Below, piece after piece: positions 51,167 through 60,459 of a stretch of 64,000 nt of DNA. Position 1 is the stretch's first letter. Every line of letters begins with the position of its first letter. The position numbers were made by a program, and so were the translations under genes. The notes under the pieces are model-generated. The model made no database searches. It was not told the origin of the DNA and worked only from the letters and a program-made list of their open reading frames with translations. Source of the DNA: Pseudomonas sp. PSB18 (GTDB taxonomy: Bacteria; Pseudomonadota; Gammaproteobacteria; Pseudomonadales; Pseudomonadaceae); contig NZ_NOIN01000013.1 in assembly GCF_014596565.1 (NCBI RefSeq), positions 62,001-126,000 of the forward strand, given 5' to 3'.

Positions 51167-52069
51167 ATGCCTGGCCCACGCCGTTTTCCACTGCCGCTGA
51201 TCGCTGCCTTCTTCGCCCTGTACATCATCTGGGGTTCGACCTACCTGGTGATTCGCATCGGTGTGGAGCATTGGCCGCCGCTGTTGCTGGCCGGGATTCG
51301 CTTCGTGCTGGCCGGCTCGCTCATGTATGGCTTCCTGCGCTGGCGCGGGGCGCCGGCGCCGACCTGGGCGCAGTGGAAGGCTGGCGCCATCATCGGCGTG
51401 CTGCTGCTCAGTTTCGGCAACGGCGCGGTCAGCGTCGCCGAGCACACCGGCGTGGCGTCCGGGGTGGCGGCGTTGGCCGTGGCGACGGTGCCCTTGTTTA
51501 CCCTGCTTTGCGGGTATTTCTGGGGCGCGCGTAATACGCGCCTGGAATGGGCAGGCATTGTGCTGGGGCTGATCGGCATCGCCATGCTCAACCTGGGCTC
51601 CAACCTGCAATCCAGTCCGCTGGGGGCCACCTTGCTGGTGTTCGCCGCGGCGTCGTGGGCCTTCGGCTCGGTGCTGAGCAAACATCTGCCGTTGCCGGCG
51701 GGAGCAATGGCCAGCGCCGTGGAAATGCTGGTGGGCGGCGTGGTGCTGCTGATCGGCAGTTTCGCCAGTGGCGAACACCTGGAACGCATCCCACCGTTCG
51801 AAGGCTGGTTCGCACTGGCCTACCTGACGTTCTTCGGTTCGATCATTGCCTTCAACGCCTACATGTATCTGCTCAAGCATGTACGGCCGGCGGCGGCCAC
51901 CAGTTATGCCTACGTCAACCCGGCGGTGGCAGTGCTGCTGGGGATCGTGTTTGCCGGTGAAAGCATTGGCGTCGAAGAATCCCTGGCGATGCTGGTGATC
52001 ATCAGTGCCGTGGTGTTGATCGGGCTGCCCCAGTGGCGCAAGCCCAAGCCTGCGCCGGTTGAATCCTGA
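51167..52069 (+). CDS. EamA/DMT-family transporter
   Basis: A 300-residue inner-membrane protein with ten predicted helices in two EamA repeats (about 8-135 and 145-290). It starts PLIAAFFALYIIWGSTYLVIRIG and has the GNGAVSVAEHTGVASG and AATSYAYVNPAVAVLLG segments seen in YedA-like metabolite exporters. The divergent Lrp regulator suggests an amino acid or derivative as substrate. Direction and substrate are inferred. Confidence 0.87.
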   Translation: MPGPRRFPLPLIAAFFALYIIWGSTYLVIRIGVEHWPPLLLAGIRFVLAGSLMYGFLRWRGAPAPTWAQWKAGAIIGVLLLSFGNGAVSVAEHTGVASGVAALAVATVPLFTLLCGYFWGARNTRLEWAGIVLGLIGIAMLNLGSNLQSSPLGATLLVFAAASWAFGSVLSKHLPLPAGAMASAVEMLVGGVVLLIGSFASGEHLERIPPFEGWFALAYLTFFGSIIAFNAYMYLLKHVRPAAATSYAYVNPAVAVLLGIVFAGESIGVEESLAMLVIISAVVLIGLPQWRKPKPAPVES

Positions 52070-52128
52070 ATTAAGGTAAACTGCCGCGCATTGCACACCC
52101 TGCGCTGATTTTTTCCTACGGTACTTCC

Positions 52129-53466
52129 ATGACTTTCGCCACCCTTGGCCTGATCGAACCCTTGCTGCGCGCCCTCGAGACGCTCGGCTACCAGACCCCG
52201 ACCCCGGTGCAGGCCCAGGCCATGCCGGCGGTGCTGGCCGGTCGCGACCTGATGGCCGCGGCCCAGACCGGCACCGGCAAGACCGCCGGTTTCGCCGTGC
52301 CGCTGTTGCAGTTGCTGACCACCGAAGGGCCGAAAGTGGCCGCCAACTCGGTACGGGCGCTGATCCTGGTGCCGACCCGGGAACTGGCCGAGCAGGTCCA
52401 TGAAAGCGTGCGCCAGTACGCGCAGAACCTGCCGTTGAGCACTTACGCCGTATACGGTGGCGTCAGCATCAACCCGCAGATGATGAAGCTGCGCAAGGGC
52501 GTCGACCTGCTGGTTGCCACGCCGGGGCGCTTGCTCGATCTGTTCCGGCAGAACGCGCTGAAGTTCAACCAGTTGCAGACCCTGGTGCTGGACGAAGCCG
52601 ACCGCATGCTTGACCTGGGCTTCTCCGAGGAACTGGCGAATATCTACAAGGCGCTGCCGAAGAAACGCCAGACGCTGCTGTTCTCGGCGACCTTTTCCGA
52701 CGCCATCCGTTTGCTGGCCGGGCAGATGCTCAATGATCCGCTGAGCATCGAAGTGAGCCCGCGTAACGTCGCCGCCAACACCGTCAAGCAATGGGTGGTG
52801 ACGGTGGACAAGAAGCGCAAGCCGGAATTGTTCGTGCATCTGATGCGCAAGAATAAGTGGAAGCAGGTATTGGTGTTCGCCAAGACCCGCAACGGCGTCG
52901 ATGCGTTGGTGGAAAAACTCCAGGGCCTGGGCGTCAACGCCGATGGCATTCACGGCGACAAACCCCAGGCCACCCGCCAGCGCGCGCTGGACCGTTTCAA
53001 GCTCGGTGAAGTCCAGATCCTGGTGGCCACCGACGTCGCCGCCCGTGGGTTGGATATCGAAGATCTGCCGCTGGTGGTGAATTTCGATTTGCCGATCGTC
53101 GCCGAAGATTATATCCATCGCATCGGCCGTACTGGCCGGGCGGGCGCCACGGGGCAAGCGATTTCCCTGGTGTGCGCCGATGAAGTGAACCTGCTGTCAG
53201 CCATTGAGATGTTGACCCGCCAGACGTTGACTCGTCAGATGGAGCAGGACTTCGAGCCTGAGCACCGCGTCCCGGATACCGACGCCAGTGGTCAGGTGGT
53301 CAAGAAACCGAAAAAGCCGAAGAAGCCCAAAACGTCGGGCGGTGGTGGCAAGCGCAACCTGGGCAAGTGGGTGGACAGCGGGGACTCGGCACCGGTGGAA
53401 CCTTCGGTCAAGCCGGTGCGCAAAGTACCGGTGTTCAATACCGGGCCGCGTAAACGCAAGCCTTGA
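52129..53466 (+). CDS. rhlE: DEAD-box RNA helicase RhlE
   Basis: A 445-residue RNA helicase. The Q motif is TPTPVQAQAMP (about 23-33), motif I AAQTGTGKT (about 44-52), then PTRELAEQV, VLDEADRMLDLGF (motif II), SATFS (III) and HRIGRTGRAG (VI). The C-terminal ~75 residues are a basic Lys/Pro-rich tail (KKPKKPKKPK, GGGGKRNLGKW). The tail and size agree with RhlE. Roles include ribosome assembly and mRNA turnover. The second of the window's helicases, after hrpB. Confidence 0.93.
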   Translation: MTFATLGLIEPLLRALETLGYQTPTPVQAQAMPAVLAGRDLMAAAQTGTGKTAGFAVPLLQLLTTEGPKVAANSVRALILVPTRELAEQVHESVRQYAQNLPLSTYAVYGGVSINPQMMKLRKGVDLLVATPGRLLDLFRQNALKFNQLQTLVLDEADRMLDLGFSEELANIYKALPKKRQTLLFSATFSDAIRLLAGQMLNDPLSIEVSPRNVAANTVKQWVVTVDKKRKPELFVHLMRKNKWKQVLVFAKTRNGVDALVEKLQGLGVNADGIHGDKPQATRQRALDRFKLGEVQILVATDVAARGLDIEDLPLVVNFDLPIVAEDYIHRIGRTGRAGATGQAISLVCADEVNLLSAIEMLTRQTLTRQMEQDFEPEHRVPDTDASGQVVKKPKKPKKPKTSGGGGKRNLGKWVDSGDSAPVEPSVKPVRKVPVFNTGPRKRKP

Positions 53467-53613
53467 TCGTTCCCACGCTCTGCGTGGGAATGCATCCGGG
53501 GACGCTCCGCGTTCCATCTTCCGCGTGGGAATGCATCCGAGGACGCTCCGCGTCCTAAAAGCCGAACGCGGAGCGTCCGTTGAGGCACTCCCACGCGGAG
53601 CGTGGGAATGATC
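53465..53613. repeat. Inverted repeat of the TTCCCACGC..GCGTGGGAA family, copy 2
   Basis: Same family as 10716-10844: GATCGTTCCCACGCTCTGCGTGGGAATGC at the left, CTCCCACGCGGAGCGTGGGAATGATC at the right. Two direct subrepeats (GTGGGAATGCATCC..GACGCTCCGCGT) lie between. Its right edge touches the flavoprotein stop codon. Confidence 0.82.
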
Positions 53614-54847
53614 ACTGCCTTAAGAACTCCAGCATCCCCAACCCCGCCGCTCGCCCACTGGCGAAGCAAGCCGTCAGCAGATAACCGCCGGTCGGTGCTT
53701 CCCAGTCGAGCATTTCCCCCGCGCAGAACACGCCGGGTATCTGCTTGAGCATCAGGCGTTCATCCACGGCTTCGAACATCACGCCGCCGGCGCTGCTGAT
53801 GGCTTCGTCCAGGGGGCGGGTTTTCACCAGCGTGATGGGCAATGCCTTGATGGCCTGGGCCAGGCGTGCCGGGTCGGCGAAGCCATCGGCCGGTGTGAGT
53901 TCGCGTAACAACGCCGCCTTGATCCCATCGATCCCCAACTGGCTGTGCAGGTGCTTGGCCATCGAGCGTGAGCCGCGCGGCTTGCTCAAGGCCTGGAGCA
54001 CTTTATCCACAGGCCGGCCCGGCAACAGGTCCAGATGGATCGTCGCGCTGCCATGGCGATTGATGGCCTCGCGAATCGGTGCCGACAGGGCATAGATCAG
54101 GCTGCCTTCGATACCGGTGGCGGTGATCACGCACTCGCCAAGACGGGGGACGTCGTCGTTCAGGCCGATGGCGATGTTTTTCAGCGGAGCGCCGGCGAAC
54201 CTGCTGACCATCAGGTCGCTCCAGGCGTGCACGTCGAAGCCGCAGTTGCTGGGTTGCAACGGCGCGAGGGCGACACCGCGCTGTTCCAATGCCAGCATCC
54301 AGGCGCCGTCGGAGCCCAGACGCGACCAACTGCCGCCGCCCAGCGCCAGCAGCGTGGCGTCGGGTTGCAGCGTCTTTTCACCTTCCGGGCTGGCTATTCG
54401 CAGGCTGTTGTCGGGGTTCCAGCCGAGCCAGCGATGCCGCGTGTGAATCGCCACGCCGGCATCGCGCAGGCGCTTGAGCCAGGCACGCAGCAGCGGGGCG
54501 GCTTTCATGTCGGTGGGGAACACCCGTCCGGAACTGCCGACAAAGGTGTCGATGCCCAGCCCGTGAATCCAGGTGCACAGCTCATCCGCCCCGAATGCCC
54601 GTAGCAACGGGGCGATATGCGCGGCGCGTTCGGCGTAGCGGGACAGAAATGCCGGGAAGGCTTCCGAGTGGGTGATATTCATGCCGCCGACGCCGGCCAG
54701 CAGAAACTTCCTGCCCACCGAGGGCATGCTGTCGTACAGGTCGACCTGAATGCCGGCCTGGCTCAACACCTCGGCCGCCATCAGGCCGGCAGGGCCGCCG
54801 CCAATGATGGCGACGGTTGGGGTGGTGGATGGGGCGGTCGAGGTCAT
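53612..54847 (-). CDS. HI0933/YhiN-like flavoprotein (TIGR03862 type)
   Basis: A 411-residue FAD-dependent oxidoreductase. The Rossmann motif IIGGGPAGLMAAEVLSQAG (about 14-32) is followed by GRKFLLAGVGGMNITHSE (family signature), LLALGGGSWSRLGSDG (about 160-175) and the C-terminal CAGEMLDWEAPTGGYLLTACFASG second nucleotide site (here quoted as two parts). The substrate is unknown. ATG 54845-54847 fits; the preceding residues MTSTAPSTTPT are variable. Confidence 0.85.
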   Translation of the reverse strand: MTSTAPSTTPTVAIIGGGPAGLMAAEVLSQAGIQVDLYDSMPSVGRKFLLAGVGGMNITHSEAFPAFLSRYAERAAHIAPLLRAFGADELCTWIHGLGIDTFVGSSGRVFPTDMKAAPLLRAWLKRLRDAGVAIHTRHRWLGWNPDNSLRIASPEGEKTLQPDATLLALGGGSWSRLGSDGAWMLALEQRGVALAPLQPSNCGFDVHAWSDLMVSRFAGAPLKNIAIGLNDDVPRLGECVITATGIEGSLIYALSAPIREAINRHGSATIHLDLLPGRPVDKVLQALSKPRGSRSMAKHLHSQLGIDGIKAALLRELTPADGFADPARLAQAIKALPITLVKTRPLDEAISSAGGVMFEAVDERLMLKQIPGVFCAGEMLDWEAPTGGYLLTACFASGRAAGLGMLEFLRQ

Positions 54848-54902
54848 GGCGTGGACTGTAGAGAGGGGAATAAGCGCGGCATTCTATCAGCACGAAAATC
54901 CT

Positions 54903-54988
54903 GTGGGAGCGAGCCTGCTCGCGATTGCGGTGGATCAGCGACATCAATGTGGATGGTGGACCGCTATCGCGAGCAGGCTCGCTCCCAC
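54903..54988. repeat. REP inverted pair
   Basis: Direct and inverse REP cores about 42 bases apart, upstream of the flavoprotein gene and downstream of the histone-deacetylase-family gene. Confidence 0.85.
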
Positions 54989-55112
54989 AGGGGGATAATG
55001 TGGTTAAAAAACAACCAGCCCTCTGCAAGCTATACCCGATATAGCCTGTAGGCCGTTTCGCTCAGGTTATCCACAGGCCGCTCCACAGGCATTGTGGGTA
55101 AGCACCCAGGTT

Positions 55113-56033
55113 TCAATGACACCCTGATGACGTCCAGACCTTTTGTGCGCTGTGATGCAGGATCCCGTGGCGTCGGGCCAGGGCCCTGCGGTCCTTGCTG
55201 TAGCCGCCGCCGATCACGCCCACCACCGGGATGTCGCGCCCGAGACAATGGCGCATGACGCTCTCGTCCCGGGCGGCAAGCCCTTCGTCTGTCAGCTTCA
55301 GGTAACCGAGGGCGTCGTCCTTGTGCACATCGACACCGGCGTCGTAGAGCACCAGGTCCGGCTGGTAGAGCGGCAACAGGTAGTTGAGGGCGTCATCCAC
55401 CACTTGCAGGTACGCCGAGTCTTCCATGCCCATCGGCAGCGGAATGTCCCAGTCGCTTTGGGCCTTGCGTGCGGGAAAATTCTTTTCGCAGTGCAAGGAA
55501 ACTGTCACTGCGTCCGGGGTGTCATGGAGTATTCGGGCGGTACCGTCGCCCTGATGCACATCGCAGTCGAAAATCAGCACCCGCGAAACACGGCCACTGG
55601 CGAGGAAATAGCGGCTGATCACCGCCAGGTCGTTGAAAATGCAAAACCCGGCAGGGTGGTCGTAGTGGGCATGGTGGGTGCCTCCGGCCAGATGACAGGC
55701 CAGCCCGTGCTCGAGAGCTTGTTCGGCCGCCAGCAGCGAACCGCCCACGGCCCGTACCGTTCGCCGGGCCAGGGCTTCGCTCCAGGGCAGGCCAAGCCGC
55801 CGTTGGTCTTCGCGGGACAACTCGCCGCTCATGTAGCGTTCGATATAGGCGCGGTCGTGGGCCAGGGCGAGGATCTCGGGCGGGCACAGCGACGGGCGCA
55901 ACAGGTCCGCGTCGCGGGTCAGCCCGCTGTCCACCAGGTGGTCGCGCAGCAGGCGGAATTTGTCCATGGGGAAACGGTGTTCCGCCGGGAATTCGGGACT
56001 GTAGTCTTCGTGATAGATAAGCGGCAGCGGCAT
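55113..56033 (-). CDS. Histone deacetylase-family (acetoin utilisation-like) hydrolase
   Basis: A 306-residue zinc amidohydrolase of the arginase/deacetylase fold. GGTHHAHYDHPAGFCIFND (about 136-154) holds the paired catalytic His, DCDVHQGDGTA (about 170-180) supplies the zinc Asp and His, and YDAGVDVHKDD (about 250-260) the second Asp. Bacterial members deacetylate polyamines, acetoin-related or protein substrates. Sequence does not decide. It is single domain, cytoplasmic and full length, with its own promoter region. Confidence 0.88.
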   Translation of the reverse strand: MPLPLIYHEDYSPEFPAEHRFPMDKFRLLRDHLVDSGLTRDADLLRPSLCPPEILALAHDRAYIERYMSGELSREDQRRLGLPWSEALARRTVRAVGGSLLAAEQALEHGLACHLAGGTHHAHYDHPAGFCIFNDLAVISRYFLASGRVSRVLIFDCDVHQGDGTARILHDTPDAVTVSLHCEKNFPARKAQSDWDIPLPMGMEDSAYLQVVDDALNYLLPLYQPDLVLYDAGVDVHKDDALGYLKLTDEGLAARDESVMRHCLGRDIPVVGVIGGGYSKDRRALARRHGILHHSAQKVWTSSGCH

Positions 56034-56082
56034 GGTGTTTTCAGCGGTGATTGAATGACCAATCCTACCAGCGATGTAGACT

Positions 56083-56132
56083 CTAGTGGCGTGTGTGGCT
56101 CATTCGTGTACTCAAATTAACCGTACAGGCCA
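56083..56132. repeat. Short inverted-repeat element, copy 2 (degenerate)
   Basis: CTAGTGGCGTGTGTGGCT.. and ..CTCAAATTAACCGTACAGGCCA match the copy at 34656-34709 at about 40 of 50 positions. Here the right arm has decayed (GGCCAATG). It lies 24 bases before the GNAT start codon. Confidence 0.75.
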
Positions 56133-56155
56133 ATGGGCAAGGAAGGTGAGTAAAG

Positions 56156-56725
56156 ATGGAGCCGATACTGGAGCTGGAAAGTGCGCGATTGCTCATGCGG
56201 CAGTGGCGCGACGAAGATTTGCCGGCGTTTGCGGCCATGTCTGCCGATCCGCAGGTGATGCGTTATTTCCCGGCCCCCCTGAGCCGCCTTGAAAGTGCCG
56301 CGCTGATCGGGCGCGTGCGTGGGCATTTTGCCGAACATGGTTTTGGCTTGTGGGCGCTGGAGCGCAAGGACACTGGTGCGTTTATCGGTTTTACCGGGCT
56401 GGGTGTGGTGGGGTTCGACGCGCACTTCACGCCGGCGGTCGAGATCGGCTGGCGCCTGGCCCGGGAGCACTGGGGCCTGGGTTATGCCAGCGAAGCCGCC
56501 TGGACGGCGTTGCGCTGTGGGTTTGACCGCCTGGGCCTGGACGAAGTGGTGGCATTCACCTCGACCGATAACCTGCCGTCGCAAAAGGTCATGCAGGCGA
56601 TCGGCATGCATCATGACCCGGCCGACGATTTCGAACATCCAAAACTCGCGGTCGATCATCCATTGCGTCACCATGTGCTCTATCGCATCAACCGGGAGCA
56701 GTGGTTGCAGACCCTGCACGGTTAA
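56156..56725 (+). CDS. GNAT N-acetyltransferase (RimJ/RimL-like)
   Basis: A 189-residue acetyltransferase. The N-terminal LESARLLMRQWRDEDLPAF is typical of the Acetyltransf_3 group. The acetyl-CoA loop region is EIGWRLAREHWGLGYASEAA (about 101-120), followed by VVAFTSTDNLPSQKVMQAIG (about 137-156). The substrate is unknown. A short AAGGTGAG element supports ATG 56156. Confidence 0.87.
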   Translation: MEPILELESARLLMRQWRDEDLPAFAAMSADPQVMRYFPAPLSRLESAALIGRVRGHFAEHGFGLWALERKDTGAFIGFTGLGVVGFDAHFTPAVEIGWRLAREHWGLGYASEAAWTALRCGFDRLGLDEVVAFTSTDNLPSQKVMQAIGMHHDPADDFEHPKLAVDHPLRHHVLYRINREQWLQTLHG

Positions 56726-56819
56726 CCGACACGGACGTCTACACTGCCCGCCAGAATGGGCAACAATTGATCCACCGTCGCGGCGCAGACTGCGCGGTGT
56801 GCTGTGTGAGGAAGTCTGA

Positions 56820-57689
56820 ATGAGCCACGTGTTGGAAGATCTGGTCGACCTGCTGACCCTGGAACCGATCGAAGAAAATCTGTTTCGCGGCCGCAGCCAG
56901 GACCTGGGGTTCCGCCAGTTGTTCGGCGGCCAAGTGCTGGGCCAGTCGCTGTCGGCGGCCAGCCAGACGGTGGAAGAGGCGCGCCATGTGCATTCGATGC
57001 ACGGCTATTTTTTGCGTCCGGGCGACGCGGCGTTGCCGGTGGTCTACCAGGTGGACCGGGTACGTGACGGCGGCAGCTTCAGTACCCGCCGGGTGACGGC
57101 GATCCAGAAAGGTCATCCGATTTTCACCTGCAGTGCGTCGTTCCAGTACGACGAGCAGGGTTTCGAACATCAGAGCACCATGCCCCAGGTCGTCGGCCCG
57201 GAAAACCTGCCTTCCGAACTGGAGCTGACCCAGCAGCGGGCGCACCTGTTGCCCGAGCACATGCGGGAAAAACTGCTGTGCCCCAAGCCGATCGAGGTGC
57301 GCCCGGTCACGGAAAAAGATCCCTACAACCCGCAGCCAGCCGATCCGGTCAAATACGTGTGGTTCCGCGCCGATGGCGCCCTGGCGGATTCGCCGGCGTT
57401 GCACAAATACCTGCTGGCCTACGCTTCGGACTTCGGCCTGCTGACCACGTCGATGCTGCCCCATGGCAAGTCCGTCTGGCAGAAGGACATGCAGGTCGCC
57501 AGCCTCGACCACGCCTTGTGGTTCCACGCCGACCTGCGTGCCGACGATTGGTTGCTCTACGCCATGGACAGCCCTTGGGCCGGCAATTCCCGCGGGTTTT
57601 CCCGTGGCAGCGTGTTCAACCGCGCCGGGCAACTGGTGGCCTCGGTGACCCAGGAAGGCCTGATCCGCCATCGCAAGGACTGGGCATGA
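56820..57689 (+). CDS. tesB: Acyl-CoA thioesterase II
   Basis: Hydrolyses medium- and long-chain acyl-CoA. The 289-residue double-hotdog protein has LFGGQVLGQSLSAA (about 36-49), HSMHGYFLRPGD, SFSTRRVTAIQ, and the C-terminal SLDHALWFH, SRGFSRGSVFN and VTQEGLIR. These hold the Asp, Ser/Thr and Gln of the TesB active site. Its TGA overlaps the ATG of the HAD gene (ATGA), so they form an operon. Confidence 0.93.
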   Translation: MSHVLEDLVDLLTLEPIEENLFRGRSQDLGFRQLFGGQVLGQSLSAASQTVEEARHVHSMHGYFLRPGDAALPVVYQVDRVRDGGSFSTRRVTAIQKGHPIFTCSASFQYDEQGFEHQSTMPQVVGPENLPSELELTQQRAHLLPEHMREKLLCPKPIEVRPVTEKDPYNPQPADPVKYVWFRADGALADSPALHKYLLAYASDFGLLTTSMLPHGKSVWQKDMQVASLDHALWFHADLRADDWLLYAMDSPWAGNSRGFSRGSVFNRAGQLVASVTQEGLIRHRKDWA

Positions 57690-58279
57690 GCCTGGTGGAT
57701 GTACGGCACTGGGTGTTCGACATGGATGGCACGCTGACCGTCGCCGTGCATGATTTCGCGGCGATCCGCGTGGCCCTGGCGATTCCGGCCGAAGACGACA
57801 TCCTGACCCACTTGGCGGCATTGCCGGCGGATGAAGCCGCCGCCAAGCATGCCTGGCTGCTGGAGCACGAGCGGGACCTGGCGCTGGGCTCCAGGCCGGC
57901 GCCGGGCGCTGTCGAGCTGGTACGTGACTTGGCCGGGCGTGGCTATCGCCTGGGGATCCTGACCCGCAACGCCAGGGAACTGGCCCATGTGACACTTGAG
58001 GCCATTGGCCTGGCCGATTGTTTCGCCGTGGAGGACGTGCTGGGGCGTGACGAAGCACCGCCCAAGCCGCACCCGGGTGGCCTGTTGAAGCTGGCCGAGG
58101 CCTGGAACGTGGCGCCGGCGGACATGGTCATGGTCGGCGATTACCGCTTCGACCTGGACTGCGGCCGTGCGGCGGGTACGCGCACCGTGCTGGTGAACCT
58201 GCCGGACAATCCGTGGCCGGAGTTGACGGATTGGCATGCCCGGGATTGTGGTGAGTTGCGGCGGATGATTTCGGCTTGA
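57686..58279 (+). CDS. HAD-superfamily hydrolase (phosphatase)
   Basis: A 197-residue HAD phosphatase. Motif I is VFDMDGTLT (about 9-17) with the nucleophile Asp, motif II ILTRNA (about 90-95), a Lys in PPKPHPGG, and motif IV VMVGDYRFDLDCGRAAG (about 148-164). A small helical cap lies between motifs I and II. Related genes are often named phosphoglycolate phosphatase-like; the substrate is unknown. Coupled to tesB by a 4-base overlap. Confidence 0.88.
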   Translation: MSLVDVRHWVFDMDGTLTVAVHDFAAIRVALAIPAEDDILTHLAALPADEAAAKHAWLLEHERDLALGSRPAPGAVELVRDLAGRGYRLGILTRNARELAHVTLEAIGLADCFAVEDVLGRDEAPPKPHPGGLLKLAEAWNVAPADMVMVGDYRFDLDCGRAAGTRTVLVNLPDNPWPELTDWHARDCGELRRMISA

Positions 58280-58315
58280 GAGACAGGTCGGCAGGTCAAT
58301 CGCTATCGCGAGCAG

Positions 58316-58396
58316 GCTCGCTCCCACAATAGATCTGCTGTGAACGCCGATGTTGTAACCGACACAGCTTTCCTGTGGGAGCGAGCCTGCTCGCGA
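58316..58396. repeat. REP inverted pair
   Basis: Inverse and direct REP cores about 47 bases apart between the converging HAD and alpha/beta-hydrolase genes. Confidence 0.85.
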
Positions 58397-58404
58397 TGAG
58401 GCCT

Positions 58405-59352
58405 TTACTGCCCGAACAAGGCCTTCAGCCCCTCAGCTGAATTGAACATCCCATTCCCATCATGCCCCACGCCGGGCACTTCGATCAGTCGCTGGTTCAG
58501 CCCCTCGGGGTGACGTCGGGTCAGGTAGTCGAAGAAGAAATGCCCGCGCAGCAACCGATACGGCCCTTGGGTCTGCGCCTCACAGCTTTTATCCAGCGCC
58601 GGGTGTTCCGGGTCGACATCCTGTTGCCCGAGCAGGTAGGTGATGTCGCGCTTGATGTAGTTCTCCTCCAGTTGGGCAGGTGTTTGCCCGTTGGCATAGG
58701 CGGGGAGGTTGAGCAGGCCGTATTTCCAGCGATTGAAAGCGGGGCAGCCAGCAGGGTCGAAAGCCATGGGCCGCTGTGCATCGAAGTAGGCATAGGACGA
58801 CGGGTTGGCGATGACGAAGCGCGGGGCGATCCGGTACTGCCCATGGGCGAGCAGGGCATAGCGCTGAACCACCTGGGCGCCGCCGGAATGACCGGCGATG
58901 ACGATTTCCTTCACGTCGGGAAACTGCTGTCGGTCGCTGACCCGCGCAACGATGTCGTCGAGAACCTGGTAGGAACTGACCGGACTCGGTCCTGTGGATA
59001 AGCCACCTGCCATCCAGTCGTTGCCTTGCCAGCGCAGCAGGTCGTTGGGGAGTTGATGACGAGCGACGTCCTGCTCGTTGAGAAACTGTGGGGCGATGAT
59101 CAGCGTGGTGGCGAGTTGTCCGGCCTGGCTGGCGGCTTTCTCGGCGCTATGCAGGTAGGTGTCGGCATTGCGCAGCCGCCCATGGAGGATGATCAGCACA
59201 CGTTGGATAGACGTCGGGGGCGGGCTCACCGCGACAACCATGCTGCCGCCCTTGAGTTGCAGTCGCCCCTGCGCCACCGTGTTCACAGCGTGTTCGTCAG
59301 CCTGGGCGAAGAGGCTGCATAACACCAGTACGATCGAGGCGGCCCATTTCAT
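58405..59352 (-). CDS. Secreted alpha/beta hydrolase
   Basis: A 315-residue protein with a signal peptide (MKWAASIVLVLCSLFAQA). An alpha/beta-hydrolase core has an oxyanion strand VLIILHGRLRN (about 52-62) and the nucleophile elbow AGHSGGAQ (about 153-160). A late acidic residue and the terminal GVGHDGNGMF His complete a plausible triad. The substrate is unknown. Its ATG begins directly after the TAG of the zinc metallopeptidase, so the two are cotranscribed. Confidence 0.82.
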   Translation of the reverse strand: MKWAASIVLVLCSLFAQADEHAVNTVAQGRLQLKGGSMVVAVSPPPTSIQRVLIILHGRLRNADTYLHSAEKAASQAGQLATTLIIAPQFLNEQDVARHQLPNDLLRWQGNDWMAGGLSTGPSPVSSYQVLDDIVARVSDRQQFPDVKEIVIAGHSGGAQVVQRYALLAHGQYRIAPRFVIANPSSYAYFDAQRPMAFDPAGCPAFNRWKYGLLNLPAYANGQTPAQLEENYIKRDITYLLGQQDVDPEHPALDKSCEAQTQGPYRLLRGHFFFDYLTRRHPEGLNQRLIEVPGVGHDGNGMFNSAEGLKALFGQ

Positions 59353-60240
59353 CTACAGGTTTTTCGCCGCAAACGTGTCGCATTGGCTGACCTGGCCCTG
59401 GGCGAACCCGGCCTTGAACCAGCGCACCCGTTGCGCCGAAGTGCCGTGGGTAAAGGAGTCCGGCACCACGCGCCCCTGGCCTTGTTGCTGCAAGCGATCG
59501 TCACCGATGGCGTTGGCGGCGTTCAAGGCTTCTTCAACGTCTCCGGGCTCCAGCCAGTTCAGGCGCTTCTGCGCATGGTTGGCCCAGACGCCGGCCAGGC
59601 AATCGGCCTGCAATTCCTGACGCACCAGCAACCCGCCGTCGCCTTCCATCTGCCGGCCTTGCTGGCGAGCCTCCTGGATTTTTGCTGACACACCGAGCAA
59701 GGTCTGCACATGGTGGCCGACTTCATGGGCGATGACATAAGCCTGGGCGAAGTCCCCGGCGGCGGAAAAACGCTGGGACATCTCCTTGAAGAAGCTCATG
59801 TCCAGGTAGACCTGCCGATCCGCCGGGCAATAGAACGGCCCGGTGGCCGATGAGGCGAGGCCGCATGCCGAGTTGACCCGACCGCTGAACAGCACCAGCT
59901 TGGGTTGCTGGTATTGGCGTCCGGCCTGCTGGAAGACCTGGCCCCAGGTGTCTTCGGTATCACCGAGGATCGAACGAACGAACTCGGCCTGTTCGTCATT
60001 GGCCGGTGGCGCCTGGCGGGTTTGAGAGGAGGGCGGTGCGGACTGATCCATCTGCCCGGCCAACTGTCCGAGGATCTGCATCGGATCCTGGCCGGTGATC
60101 CAGCCGATGCCGACGATCAGCAGAATGGCCGTCAGGCTCAGCCCCTTGCCGCCGCCAAAGCGCATCCCGCCACCGCCGCCGTCACCATCGCCACGGGCGT
60201 CCACCACGTTGTCACTGCGGCGACCTTTTTTCCATAGCAT
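59353..60240 (-). CDS. Neutral zinc metallopeptidase (YpfJ-like)
   Basis: A 295-residue protein with a Gly/Asp-rich cytoplasmic N-terminus and one membrane segment (about 33-48, LTAILLIVGIGWITG). A peptidase domain follows with HEVGHHVQTLLG (about 168-179) and a downstream Glu/Asp region LQADCLAGVWANHAQ (the third zinc ligand). This is the Zn_peptidase_2/YpfJ family, where natural substrates are not defined. It is upstream of the alpha/beta-hydrolase gene with no gap. Confidence 0.9.
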   Translation of the reverse strand: MLWKKGRRSDNVVDARGDGDGGGGGMRFGGGKGLSLTAILLIVGIGWITGQDPMQILGQLAGQMDQSAPPSSQTRQAPPANDEQAEFVRSILGDTEDTWGQVFQQAGRQYQQPKLVLFSGRVNSACGLASSATGPFYCPADRQVYLDMSFFKEMSQRFSAAGDFAQAYVIAHEVGHHVQTLLGVSAKIQEARQQGRQMEGDGGLLVRQELQADCLAGVWANHAQKRLNWLEPGDVEEALNAANAIGDDRLQQQGQGRVVPDSFTHGTSAQRVRWFKAGFAQGQVSQCDTFAAKNL

Positions 60241-60459
60241 GTGGGAGTCCTCTGATTGACCGTGTGGACAGTGTTGCCGTTGAGTGGGAATGCTGCCAGT
60301 GGCAAGCGTGGTTTTTGAGGCCTGGATGCGTGCCCTTCCTGAAGCTTTCAGGCAATGGTTGCAGGTTTTGGTTCATCGATGGATGAATACTGTATCCGGT
60401 TCCAGAATTTGCATTAAACTCAGCATATTCTGGAATTGACTGCTTTAATCAGGATGCCC

